Shown here: positions 12,291-25,300 of the stretch, piece by piece
Layout of the letters: the number at the start of each line of letters is the position of its first letter
Numbering within the stretch: the first letter of the stretch is position 1
Origin: Opisthorchis felineus
Lineage: Eukaryota > Platyhelminthes > Trematoda > Opisthorchiida > Opisthorchiidae
NCBI GenBank assembly: GCA_004794785.1
Contig: SJOL01010112.1
Location: 654,543 to 718,542 of the forward strand
Direction: 5' to 3'
Length of the DNA stretch: 64,000 nucleotides
The notes under the pieces: model-generated
Databases searched by the model: none
What the model was told of the DNA's origin: nothing
Seen by the model: the letters and a program-made list of their open reading frames with translations, nothing else
Made by a program: the position numbers and the translations under genes

Positions 12291-15200
12291 CGGAATCCCG
12301 GCTAAATCTGTTGTTTAAGGCATTCCTTAACTGAATTTGCTGAACAAGGGGCGCCTCATGTTCCAGTTAGTAATATATTCGTGACCTCGTAGTATATTTT
12401 CATGAGGGATACTACTCAGAAGGTTGCTGAAAAATGTTTGAAAGCCGACGACCGGCTTCACCCATCCTGGATTCATCATGCAGGCACAGTTCTCTGGTTT
12501 CCATCAATTGTATGTTCCGACTCAACCCAAATTCTAGGCAATTCACGAAGTATGGTTAGTTTTCAAGGGAGATAGATTAGTCTCTCCTTTATGATATTCA
12601 CTCGATGTTATTCAGCATACGCTTCGGTTATCCTGGCACGGTTGTTTGTCTTAGAAGGTAGACAAATTTCGGAGTGTTATTTTGTGTTTCACTCCTGATT
12701 ATACCTTGGTCTAGTTGCATACTTAGTCGCTTACAACAAACCCAGTTCTTGATGTCCGTTGTCTGCACAAGTCACGAAAAAATGCACATAATTCTATCGC
12801 AATCGTTGTGCCCAAGATGATGGCAATTGGCTTCCTATGGGGATTTACCTATCTAACTAACCTTTTACGGTAGTCCCTCCCAATAAGCCACCTCCGAATA
12901 AACCAGCTAGAGAAGCAATTTTTAGAAAAACGATAGTTCTAATATGGGGCACCACAAATGAGAAAAAGCACTCCAAAACGAAACGAAAACTGTCCATTAA
13001 AGAGCATCCACTCCCGAAACGGTAGTCTGTAATCGATGTGTAACCTGAGTCAACTGAATGCAGCATTCATGAAACTCGCTAATATGAAGTTGTTAATTGT
13101 AAAAGGAATGACGAGTATTCAGATGAATGCTACATGTTGATTCAACGTGCATAATCTTTTTTTCGTCCATTTATTTAGTTCTAAGCAAATCTGCCATACT
13201 AAAAAAATGCATTCACTCGCAAATAACTCCTGTCCAAACAAAGTCAAAAAAAATTATAACGGTTACTTTGAAGTATGTTTCAATTTATGAATCAGTAGCT
13301 GCCTGCTGAAGCCCGCTTGCATTAAATCCACTGTTGAATTTGGGGGAGTGGGAGGATTTCGGGTTAGCCAGTTACCCTTTCTTGATAGACCATTCATGAT
13401 GAACGTCGTGTGTTATTCATGCAGGACGGAAGTGTTAGAGTGTCTAGCAACCTCCTCTCAACCTGTGTGACCGTACGTAATTTTTCTAGCTTGAATGGTT
13501 TCTTCACGTCTTTTTCTTCCAGGCATAGATCAGTGGGTATACAGGTTTAGTAAACTCGGTTAGAACATTTTCACAGCAGTGTCACCAAACTGGCTCGCTG
13601 TAGGGAGGATCGCATGAATAAGAAACCATCCCCCGGGAAGGAAGCAGGAAATGGTGGCAGTGGTGCAAACTAATTTGAACCAAGACATTAACCTGTGTCT
13701 AATGTGTTTTCCCGACGTGTGGTGTAATTTTTGAAGGTAGTAACTGAAAGATCATTAATTCGATTTCTTTATGTTCTACTCAAGGATATACCCAGAGAAG
13801 GTGGCTATTCTGTCCGATCTCAGGTGTAACTAAAAGGAGGCATGAGTTTGCCTTGTTGAAATTGTCTAAACGTCACACAGGATCAAGCGTCGTTTCAAAA
13901 TTTGTAGAACATATCTTTAACCTTGAAGGACCACTTCGTTCATGTTCGATAAAACGGATTCGCAGGAACTGATCAAACAGGACAACCCAATGCTATTTTA
14001 TATACTGGTTTATAAACCTCAACAGAAGCTCACATTCACCGCACATCACAAGATTATGTTTTAATCTTTCTTCGGGTGAAATACTGAGAATTTAATGTAG
14101 TAGTACGATACGATATAGGCTGTACTGTGCACAGAACTTAACGAAAGCAGATTGGTAAAAAGTGAAGATGCTTCAAGGACAAGAACGTTTTTCCAAAAAA
14201 AACATCGACTCATTGATTCTGAGGTATTAGACATATTTGAACAATTTGGACGAAAAGGCATTCCTAATTTAACAACGTTGCATAATTCGCTTTCTGGTTT
14301 GCTATCTCCTTGCCTGGAATAACCTTTTCAAGTTGATTCAGCGGTGAAAAAGACTAGGAGAGTATGATTATTTTTAAAGTGAGAATTGCTCTATAAAGAA
14401 TAGTGGACTGTAATTGAACGTTCGTCAGACAAAACCGTAACAGGTTCTTTTGGTTCTTCATTTTGAATAGCTTTTCACGCCTATCTGGAAACCACAGGAA
14501 TGGCAAGACATACTGATAGTTGTGATGACGTAAGTTTCAACCGAAAAAAATTATTCACCTAACTTTTACAATAAGTGGCCAATGGGGGCCCTGTTGCCTC
14601 ACGGCTCTTTGTTTTTAAACCAATGTTTCAGTTATAGCAGTAATTCAGAAATTTCGGACTAAGCCTGTTTATTCTAAGCTACTTCAGGTAAAAAAGTCCA
14701 ACTAAGTCACTGCTAGTTTGAAAAACAAGCCCACATTTTAGAATCGACCATATATGAGTGAAGGTCAAATTGAATGGTTATACGGTCATAACCGTGTGGC
14801 TGATCCCATTTATTATGTTTAATGACAAACTACAAGAAGGGAAGAATAGCTCCCACAAGCTACCTGAGAATTCCATCTCAGTCTTCACACAATGAGCCAA
14901 GTAAAGGTGGACCAAATGATGTGATTTGGGTGGGTGGGAAGGTGGGCGGTGCTACATTTTCCGTCTGAGAGCGAGTTGCTCACAATACTGATAAACCGCC
15001 AGTAAATATCGGTACAGACTTCATTGTCTTAAGGATTGGTCCAGAGATGTGCACAGCCGATGCTTTCCAAGAGGGATGTAAATGATGTCCGGAGCTCCTA
15101 GGCTTAGACTGACTTCATCTGTACGGCGAACCATCAACTGGAACTCTGAATTGTTTGTTTTGGATGTTCCTATTTCATATATCTCTACCATTGCTACGCA

Positions 15201-17639
15201 ATTCATCAAAGCATGTCTGTATGGAATTGCCGTCTTCCTCTGTATTTTTGCTCGGCAAAACCGTTCTGGTCCTGTCAGACAAACAAAACATCAAGCCTCG
15301 TCTCAGTATCAATACGATGAAGCTAGAGCAGTTTGCTTGTTTCTTGGAGCATAACTCATTGAATCCGCTCTTGTTGCATCCTACACAAAACTGGTCTAGA
15401 ATGAATGTCTATCATTCAGGTGTTCGAAATTAACATTAGATCAGGATAGGCTTCAAGCAGAACAAAGACGTCGTTTACCTATCTATCAAGAAACTATTAG
15501 GTTCACCAACCTTTGGCTTTTCAGCTCACACAAAAAGACCCTCGAGAACTGATCCAGGAGTAAAGTCCATGACAGATCCATCAAACTTGCCGCGGTGTAC
15601 TTTGTAAGATTTTGTTCCCTCAACCAATCGGGAAGTCTAGTCGCATGTAGAACTAACATCATGCTGTACAGAGCTTTCTGACCTTTAACTCTGCTAATAG
15701 GATTTATGTTTTGACAGCAAGATTGGAAAAGGTACCAGTAAGCCGTATGAACATCTTTAGTAACTTGCTGGCGCCAATTAGGAGAACGAAATGAGATTCT
15801 AGAATCTCACACCGTATTTTACCCATCAGAAACTTAGCCTGGCTTCCAGGACATTTTGGCTGTGGTTTGTTTCTTGTTCGCCACAAGAACACTCATTTCC
15901 GTTATTTCAGCCTAAATCTCTAAATCCAGAATCCTGGGGTTCCGGAAACCTGCTTGAATGTCGCCTTGTTAGACAAGAGGGATCCATCGATGTCTACAGC
16001 TTCCAAACAGACATTAATTGGGAAATGGAAGGAAATACGCTGCTGCCAGCCTATGTTTTGGAAGGTGAACATGGACGTGAGCGGAGAATCCGGACGATGC
16101 AGAACGTTTGTCGGTGAGTTTTCTATTTTGTTCACCCGAGATTTGGCGTTTGCGCCACAAGGCTGCTGAGATTTGCAAAGGGCGAACTACCTTACGAAAT
16201 TAACGGAGTGGATATCATGTCAGTATGAGACAAAAAACAGACTTGGCGAATGAAACAGTATCGATTTTCTATGCCGCGTGACTGAAAACTGATGAATGCC
16301 GTCGGACCAGTTGAACTACGCATACCACTAGTAACCGCTGCTGCTCAAGCTTACCTTCTATCGATATATCCTACAAAAGTAGAGTATCTAAAATCTTGGA
16401 AGGCAGGAGGGAGGTCCGAAGGTCATCTGTGAAGGACAACGGTACTTCTCGGTCTGTGTTCTCTGCTTGCAATTCTCCATTCTCGAAACAATCCGAATAA
16501 GTCTCAGTAAATATCAGCACTGTGTTTGTTTATTTTCCGGAAGTCCTAGCAAACACTGGATGAGACCACAGTATGAGAAGATTGCTCCTCCGTATATCGT
16601 TGGAATGATCGTATAGATGCCGAATTTCCGAGTGCACAAACGTGGTTTGCAGCTCGAAAGTTAGGCTACTGTAACTGTATGTAAAAAACGGAGTCATAGG
16701 TCAGGCTGCGCTTAGGTCGCCTTAAGGATATCTCACTAACCATATTTGGTTTGCTAGAGTGACTAACTGAAATTCATCACCTGTTTTCACAGGCGTCCGT
16801 CTTAACCCACCCTCATCCCTTTCACTTCTCTTGTATTGTGAATCGTTGTTTTTCCACCCAGTCTTGCTACACGGAGGAGGATTGTATTCCGTCGGTATTC
16901 CGTCAAAATATTTCAGATCAAAAGCACAGCCGAATAAATGCACTAGATAGCCTCAGAAAAAGAATTTTTGCCTCCAAAACATCTCACCAGACAGAAAGTG
17001 ATCTAAACTGTTGACACGTTTAAATTGCTAACGTGAAATAGGCCTGTATATTTAGCCGTATATTGAGTAACCGTAAACCAGAGACCGGTTTGGAACCTAG
17101 CTTCACACAGCACACATATTCCTATTGTTGGCATATCCCACAAAAACCAGAAGTGCTGAATGGGATGCGGTAAAGGGTAGAGCCAGACTGTAAACGATAG
17201 GTCTGTCATTAGTCGCAGAGAAGTCGGTATTCGAAGGCGATCACCATTAGGCCACCAAGGTGAGCCACCACCCTCCAAGGCCCCACATTACCAACAAATT
17301 CTTCGGTCGTTTACGCGTGGGAATCCAATTTCGTAGGCAATATTTGCGGTGGCGGACGTTTCACCACCTCCTTGGGCACTAATGAATGGTGTCCATGTCT
17401 AGTAATGTCCAAGTTGATCACTGTTTTTAGAACTAAGCAGCATGTTGCGAAAAGAATCCCCATATTTATAGAAGAGGTGTGATTTTAGACAGAAGCACTG
17501 ACTTGTGCTTGGACGTTGTCATCTTCAGTCCAGAAAAGTCGTCAGGTATGGTTACCCTGAACCAAAAGGCCTACGGGTATGAATTGTTTCTAATCCCAAA
17601 TAATGCCCACAACTTTTTTACACTTAACAGGCAGTCTAT
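12291..17639. other. No recognisable feature
   Basis: A 5.3-kb stretch with no supported exon or known repeat. Open frames at 15,082-15,433 and 15,954-16,169 overlap on opposite strands and in different frames and look like chance. Confidence 0.5.
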
Positions 17640-18380
17640 CTTCCGTCATCAACTCCATCACCATTGACAGCAAAACCAAATGAGAACACTGGTACTTCAC
17701 CGCCGTAAAAAAAATTCCTGCATAAAAGCGAGTTCAGCGTACACGCTAGAGCAGCCTGGTGCCCCGCTTGTTTCAAATTGCCAACGTTAAAAGTTGCCAG
17801 ATGAACTGAGCGTCGGAGGTTGATGGACGATTTCGAATTGCCTGCAGCTTTGGAAGCCAAGACAACCGTGGATATTACACCTAATGGCAGTGGGCACCGA
17901 TCGGATCAGTCAGTCCTTAAGAATGGGCCTACAGATTTGTTGCTAGCAAGTGAGTGAGAAGGACGAATATGCGAAGGAGAAAGAAGACAGGCTTCAGCAG
18001 TAGTCTGTTTTCGCTTAGCCGCCCTGTTGTAAGCAGCAAATAAGTTGACCCGGCTGATGACACCACACGGCGGCCGATGTGATATGATATTACTCTTAAG
18101 AGTGCAATTCATAGTTTACGGGGGCTGGGATACTGCCAGGACACCCTCGACTTAATAGGGGGATGATTCGGTTCTCAACCACAACATTCGGCTCAAAAGC
18201 TTAAATGCAACGCAACGGATGACCGTCAGAGTCGCCAATATTTATAAGGAGCAAGTCGTCACACGTTCCCACCCCCAAACTGCAGGACCAGGAGACTGCT
18301 GTAGTTGAATCTCCACCCATCGACCAAAGTGGTATGAGAGGCTGTATGAATGTCACACGCCCCCACTATGGGTTAGTGAG
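17640..18380 (-). mobile_element. Internally deleted RTE-like LINE (5' end joined to 3' tail)
   Basis: Minus strand. 18,380 to 17,860 aligns with the 5' non-coding part of the copy at 6,575. Then a start region reads INLRRSVHLATFNVGNLKQA and GHQAALACTLNSL, the beginning of the RTE-like endonuclease. Straight after this the sequence jumps to a segment (17,640-17,700, containing agaacactggtacttcac on the plus strand) that matches 3,638-3,695, downstream of ORF2 in the larger copy. The whole endonuclease core and reverse transcriptase are absent. It resembles a non-autonomous deletion derivative. Confidence 0.7.
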
Positions 18381-19202
18381 GTGCGCAAACCATCAAACCA
18401 CGGTGAGACCCAGTCCTTCTCCATGACGGATCTTTCATCAACTAGGCTTGCTTCTTAAGAGATGACGGATTGATGAAAAGACCTGTACAGTTGTTTATGA
18501 TCAGTCGGTAGCTATAAACCTGAAATTTACAGATTCTGTAAGAGGAACACAACTGAGTACCCCTCGGCAACTCTTATGTCTACAGTGCTTTTTGAGGTAT
18601 CGACTAGTCGCCTTACTGTGAAATGGTAGAGGTGATTACGCTGTCTGATGTGCAATCACAGATCAACTTGTCTGAGGATGATCGTCCGAAGCATATGGTG
18701 GGCCGCCATGACATTCTTCCGGGTCGACAGCTTACAGATGAACTAGTCCGACATTAATTAATCCACTATATCCATAGATCCCTACGTCAACATCCAGCCT
18801 ATTTCCATATGCTTGTATATCCGCCGTGAACGGTCCGTTTGACCTTTTGGTTAGTGCAATAAGTTCACCGAAAGAGGATCGTCTTCGGGTATTCATAAAC
18901 GTTTGAAATACCAGAGGATAACGATGACGAATTACTAGTACAATCTAAAAAAATTATGTTAGATTGCTAGCACTAAGTACGCATCGTGCTGTCTTTCCTT
19001 GTAATAGAATGAAGTAGAAACTGATGGGAGATTTTAAGAGCACAAGTCTGTCACCCACGTTTTGGCAAATCACAAAAATGGACGTCCATGTTTAATTGTG
19101 GATTCTCAGGCATTCCCTAAGAACTACACGATAGTCTTTAAAAGTATAATACAACTTTGGAGGTCGTTTTATGAATACTTCAATACAATATCACATATAA
19201 TC
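18381..19202. other. No recognisable feature
   Basis: No exon, RNA gene or repeat recognised. Confidence 0.5.
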
Positions 19203-19364
19203 CTTCAACTGCCGCACCCTTTCTGTGCCTAGCTGCCGTACCACCCAAGGGCTGAGATACTGCCACGTTGCCCAAGCCTTGACAGGATTAGTCGAGATCC
19301 TGAGGTTGAGTTCGAACCACGGTCAATAGTTTCGCGCCTTAACCACTGAGCTATCTCAAGCTCC
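19203..19364 (-). mobile_element. tRNA-derived SINE
   Basis: Read on the minus strand: a head with an A-box-like string (gagatagctcagtggttaag) and a B box (cgtggttcgaact), then a body with cttgggcaacgtggcagtat, and a tail block containing gctaggcac. The same layout recurs at seven other places in this window. The head keeps tRNA-like RNA polymerase III promoter boxes. Confidence 0.85.
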
Positions 19365-22300
19365 AAGATTATTTCAGATATATACAACAGCAGTTCTTTG
19401 ACACGGACTGGGGCAGGTAAAGTCAAAAATGTGCATAATAGTAGCTCTTCTGTTTCAGTGTTTGTGTTTTTTATATAAAATGCAGTACATGCAGTAATGA
19501 AATAGGCGATGGCCAATGAATGCTTGAATCCAGCAACTTGTATTGTAAAGATTTCAGCGACCGACAACTACTCAGGTGGTCCAAATGAGGTTCGGCTCTT
19601 GTTCACTGTTAAACAGCCACTTGGAACCATGTGTGGTGTAACACAATCGGCCGCTTATTACATCTGTGCATTTTGAACTGCTTCTATTCCATGACTGGTT
19701 CTTGGACTGTTCAAGTCACGTGGCAGGATAGTGCATGCACCATTGAATAATCTTATTTTGTCGGGATACTTGTAGGAGGCCTATGTCTCACTTGGCTGGC
19801 CAGAGCGTACTCGCAAGCTCAAAGCGGCCATAGCACACACATTTTCCCAAATCGTCTAGAGTTGCATGACTTAAACTAGAATATTACTGCTGCCGTAAAA
19901 CGTAATCATCTCAGGCCTTTTCTCTACGGTATCTCCCATGGCTTTGACGTAACCTGCAACGTCGTCCCCTCTACTGCAGTGACTGCACAACAAAAGTCGA
20001 GCATTTAATGAATTTTAGCGAAAAAACAACACCTTATAGTTTGAACGCTTGCACACCGTGTTTCCTCCGCTTGTACAGTTTTCACCACCGCCGCTGGAGT
20101 TGTGTTTCAAGGGTGAACTCTTGAGCTCGTGAAACACAAGTGTATTGCCATTTCTTTGTTTACGTCCCCGTTTTAGCAGCCAGAATTTGCGTTGTATAGC
20201 CTTTCTCACCTGCTAGAACACCTTAAAGCCTGACTTAGTCAGACAGAAAGCGGAATCAAGCTAGACTCCGCACGAACTGCTACCCTGGTTTAAAAAAATA
20301 GGACTAAATCTAGGCCGTGGATGAAACCTGGATGAATTCCGTTTTCCTTAAGGCAAGTTGCTTTTGGCTGCTCATGCCAAAATCCACCACAATCCAGATT
20401 GCTGACACGTGAACAAAAAGCCATGATGTGTAGAACTGCCATCGGCGCACGCGTGAGCGCACAACTCCACTGATTCCAATGGGCCGATTTGTCATGAGTC
20501 ATCCACAGTCTCGATGACAAAGCGCTTGGTGGGAAAACCAATCATTTTGATTCTGCGACCATTTCTGAAGCGAAAAGTGACTAAGGCTAACGCAGCAAAC
20601 CAACCGTCCAGTCGATCAAGCTAAATTTGAACACAAATTTATCACAATGCTTCATGAATATCCACTAAAAAGAATTTACTTGGAACAGATAGAAATTGGA
20701 TAAAGCCAAATTGGTTACTTTGTAAAAACCACGGCCAATACAATGTCATATTTGTGCGCACATTTGCCGTCAGGTAATTGGCGCTTTGATGAAAATTGAT
20801 CATTTGTGTTGGTTTTCGGTCAACCTTTTTACATGCACTTTCAGGGCCAGAGCCACTAGTATCAGGTAAGAGTGAGAAAAGTTACATGATTTGAAATTAT
20901 CAATGGCTTCTACTGACTGCTTCGAATAGGCCAAAAAATGAAAGCCAAGTTTGAACTTTATAGTGAATAGTTCGGATGAGAACCAGTTCTAACGCATCGT
21001 TCCCTTCCAATCTTATATACAACCACTAGTTAACAATGAAATAGGGCATCCGCCAGTTCAGTGTTTGGATTTCATCCTATCGGTACTTGCAGTATGTCAG
21101 TATTTTAAAAGCGACAAACAAATACGCTTAGTGATGGCGAAATTATTAATCTTATGCTATGGATAGTTCATCCGATATGTCAATCACTACTCTGTTTGAT
21201 TTTCTGTTTCATAAAAACCATGCAGTTTAGAGTCGGATATTATCTTCGAGCCTGAGGGTGTAAAGCTCTCCGAGGACCATTTTTCTCAGTCCGAAAAGTC
21301 ATTTAAATAAAGACTCTTCAGGACCACTGAGGTCATTCTGCTTACTGTAGGGTAGAAGCAGATTGGGCCCCTTTTTTGACAGGACTGGTTAGGTCTTGTC
21401 AACTCGTTAAACTTAGTTTCCAAATAAAACAACACCTTTTACAGTTTTTCCTGTTCCGGGGCCTGTTAATGGACGCACATGTGAAGAGGTAAGCCAGCAA
21501 CGTTGGATAATCCTTTGCGAATTGAGGTCTATTTCTAACAGATCATTATTACTGCGGATCATCATTTCTCGTCTTCCTGTCCATTAAAGGTCGTGAGAAA
21601 ACTCCAACATTTGAGACTACCGGTGGAAGAGTGCAATGTAGCAACCGGTAAGGAAGTAGAACTTGCCGGCTACAAGCTGCATATTCTTACTGTGGGCTTT
21701 GCAAATCCCATGGGTATTGGGTTAAAAATGAGAGCACAGCTGGGCTTGAACCAAGGTCGGACAAGCTGTGAGTACCACTTGTGATGACCAACAAACATCA
21801 AACAACCATATCTAGATCATTTTAATTTGTCATGGCTTCAATACACTTATGGATCCACATAGTTTGTCTTTTCTTCCTTTGAACACAGGATTCACTCAAC
21901 GGATTAGGCAGTTCACTTGTCCGTAGCCTCAAGATTAGTAGGAGTTGAGTCTGCGTTACCACCATATCAATAACCCTTCTTATCTCGTTTGCTTGATGAC
22001 CTCAATTGCATCCTTCAGAGACAAATTTTAAAACAAATACTCGCATGATTTTTTTTCCTTCAAGAAGTATTTCCTCCCCAATAGGCTCGTGCTGTTGTCC
22101 ATTCTATCCGGTTACTGGCTGCAGTTTAGTTTCCCTATACATGTTGTTTAGGTGCACAAAAATGTTCTTTATTTCGGACAAAAAGTCTGTGTCTGAAAAA
22201 CCTCGGGTCATTTACAACAAGAAGAATATAAGACTGACTGCGCCGGTCTGCAAAATCTATATGAATCTGCTTTCGGCGTCTATCCTTTATGGGCCATGTC

Positions 22301-25300
22301 CGCAGCCGATCATTTACGGGTGCCATTTCTTTCCGTTTACACTGTTCGGAAGTCTTTACTGAAATAATTATCCGTGTCTATTCCCGGCCACCATATGTAA
22401 ATAGGCGCATGCTGTCTTCACTGCACTACCCTCCCTCGAAATCACGACATGATCCGCAAAAAAAACATCTGCTATTGCTTAGACACCCTATCTTGAAAAA
22501 ATGACCTCTATTCTGCCCGGAGACACGCGCTTGCGCAACTAACACGGTCATCTGAAGTAAAGGATCCGACTGAATAGATTGGCGGGTCATCCTAGAAAAG
22601 GAATACACAAATGGATTCAGACCAGGCAGATTTTCACTAGGCTTTCCGGGTAAACCTAATAAGCAAGCTCCCCATTCTGCGGTATAGGAGCGTTGTGAGC
22701 CATAAGTTAAGGAGATACACCAGAGTCTATTGGTCTTTACATTACAAGCAGCCCCGGTCACTATCCCAGTAATAAAGATGTAAGCTTAACGCCTGTCCTA
22801 ACACGGCTACTGACTTGCCTCATATCACATTAACAAGGAGAAATTGGCAACCCAACTGCCATGCTCACTCAGCACACCGACAGTCACCTGATCAGTTATC
22901 AGCGTAAGGAAGAAAGCCCTCCACCGCGAATTCTTTTACGAGAAAGAATCAAACTAAGCAGTTGCAAACTATTGGGCAGGAAAGTAAACGTCTCATGTGC
23001 ACCTAGTTTTTAAAAACCGAACATTTTCACGCGCATTCTTGAACTTTCATGGATATTCACTGACTATCATGCAAGTGTAAACGAACACTGCAAAGCAGTT
23101 CCACAAGTTCCGTAATAAACTTCGCCTTCCATTGGACGCGGGGCGGAGCTTCGATAAGACCATAGACTACTCGCACGCCTCATCAGTAGTATCCGTTGTT
23201 ACACTAGTACACGCACCCGAGCTGCCACTATTTCGATAAATTTCCACTGGTACGTCATGCAATAACTAACTGAAAATGATGTAATTCTTCGTCTCCAAAA
23301 TCACAATCGAAAGCATTAGTAACACCAGTGGTCGATATGTTGCCGTCATACTGCGTCCACAGAAGAAAAGACGATGTATGTTCCCGTCCGCCAAACGCAG
23401 ATTGGCATGCTGACAACCGAAACCGTTGATGTTCTTAAATAGCAAGTTACTCAGTGTTCAGTGTTATTCTGAACTGACGCTGAAGTAGCTAGCTAGTCAC
23501 AAAACTGACTGTGGCTGTTTTCAAAACGAGAAGGTAAGCAGGCAGATGACTACGTGTACTAAAGATTAACGCACAGAAACAGAAGACATTTCTTAGGCTA
23601 TATGGACTACACAGACGCTCAGTGGATAAGACCACAATTTGATTGGTTCGTCTGCAATTTGGAATGAAGACGGACAGCGGGTTTGGCGCCACTAGCTCAT
23701 GCACTTTCTGTGAGGCAACAATTGTATCCACGATGAGAACCGGTAGTCCAGTCAGCCGGGGTCGGAAATCACCGGATTTGACACTATCGAAATATCTTCT
23801 GCAGAGGCATCTTTAGCCTAGGGTTTATAACCGGGTGACCGAGAACCTCTAGCGGCTTCAGAAGTTCACTGAGAAAAGATACCATTTGACAACTCCGGTA
23901 CTTTGAAAAAAGTTTCAGTCTTCTGAACCGTTAGCAAAATGAAAGAGGACAATAGGGAAATCATAATTGGTAAAAACGTATACGGGGTGTGATTACAAGT
24001 GCTTAGGTACTCGGTCACGGAAGGAGGATTGGAAACAGACCTCAAGAGACTCCCATCAAAGTTGCACACCAAAAACTTGCAGGAAATCTGATGACTACAG
24101 GGGCGAACTGGTGTCCGTAGAACAAAATCATCATGGCTGTCGATCAGCTCTGACTAAACTTGAGCAATCTAGCAACCCACATGCTGTTTTTGAGTTGTTT
24201 GACAGCTGCGTACTGAATAGGTGCCATCACAAGTGAACCGCAAATTTGATTTCGCCGCCCTGATGACAAATACCAACCAGTTTGTGCCATTGCAAATTCG
24301 GATTAAGCATTAGTCTTGACCAAAAAGCGGAGAGGAAGCAGAGGAATCAGAAAAGAACCTCAGACTGTCAAACTGTCCCGCGGAAGAAAGGAATTGTGTG
24401 ACAAAGCTTTTAGCAATCTGAAGATATCTTGGAAATATCCAGTAGAACTCTTAGCCCACCTCTCGGTAAATGTTCAGTTTAGGCCAGATTTGATCACCCA
24501 CAAAAAATCACGTAGTACGAAACGGCGTTGGTTTCTATGATCGGTAGTCATTTCAGATAGATAAGGCATTTTTATGATCGCACACACGTTGTACAAATAT
24601 TCTCGGTCATCGAGATAGCTAGTGTGAGACTCAGACGACACCTGATAGACTCAAGTGGAAAACGAATAAACAAAGGATTTAACGTTGATAAAAATATCAT
24701 GCGTGTAACCTGTCACCGAAAGCGAATGCATCCATATGCCACGATTGGTTGGATTAGTCAAAATTCCGGAGGTTAGAAAAAATTTGGTGGCTGGTTGATA
24801 CGATGACGATAGTTTGATGGACCAACAACACCGTGGTAATAGACAACAGATAAGAAGAAACAATAAACTAATTTGAGGGGAACAACCGTAGTGTCACTAC
24901 CAGAGTTTTAGGTTGGCTGGCCTGCAGTCTGTGACTTCCATGTGCTGGGGACCGTATTAGTGTCCTCTGGGGCAGCTAGGGTCACTATGGTCGAAACGAC
25001 GATGAATTTGGCATTTGGCTTCCGTGTTTTGAATACAATACTAAAGGGGTGTCCCGTAAAGCCAAGAATGAATCCAGCTGGCAAATGCCATTTCATTCAT
25101 TTTAGCGGTTAGTCAAAAGGCGAAATAAACTCGAAAACAATCTGGAGAAGAATGGAACAGTCAAACTCCGAACAGTTGCTGCAGGCGAACTAGCGCAACC
25201 TGTGCGTTTCCAGAATGTTCGTTAACTTGTTTACGCCTGGAAATGTCGATTTTTCTTATTTTTGGCGTCCAAATTGTACTCGTATGCCAAGATCGGAAGA

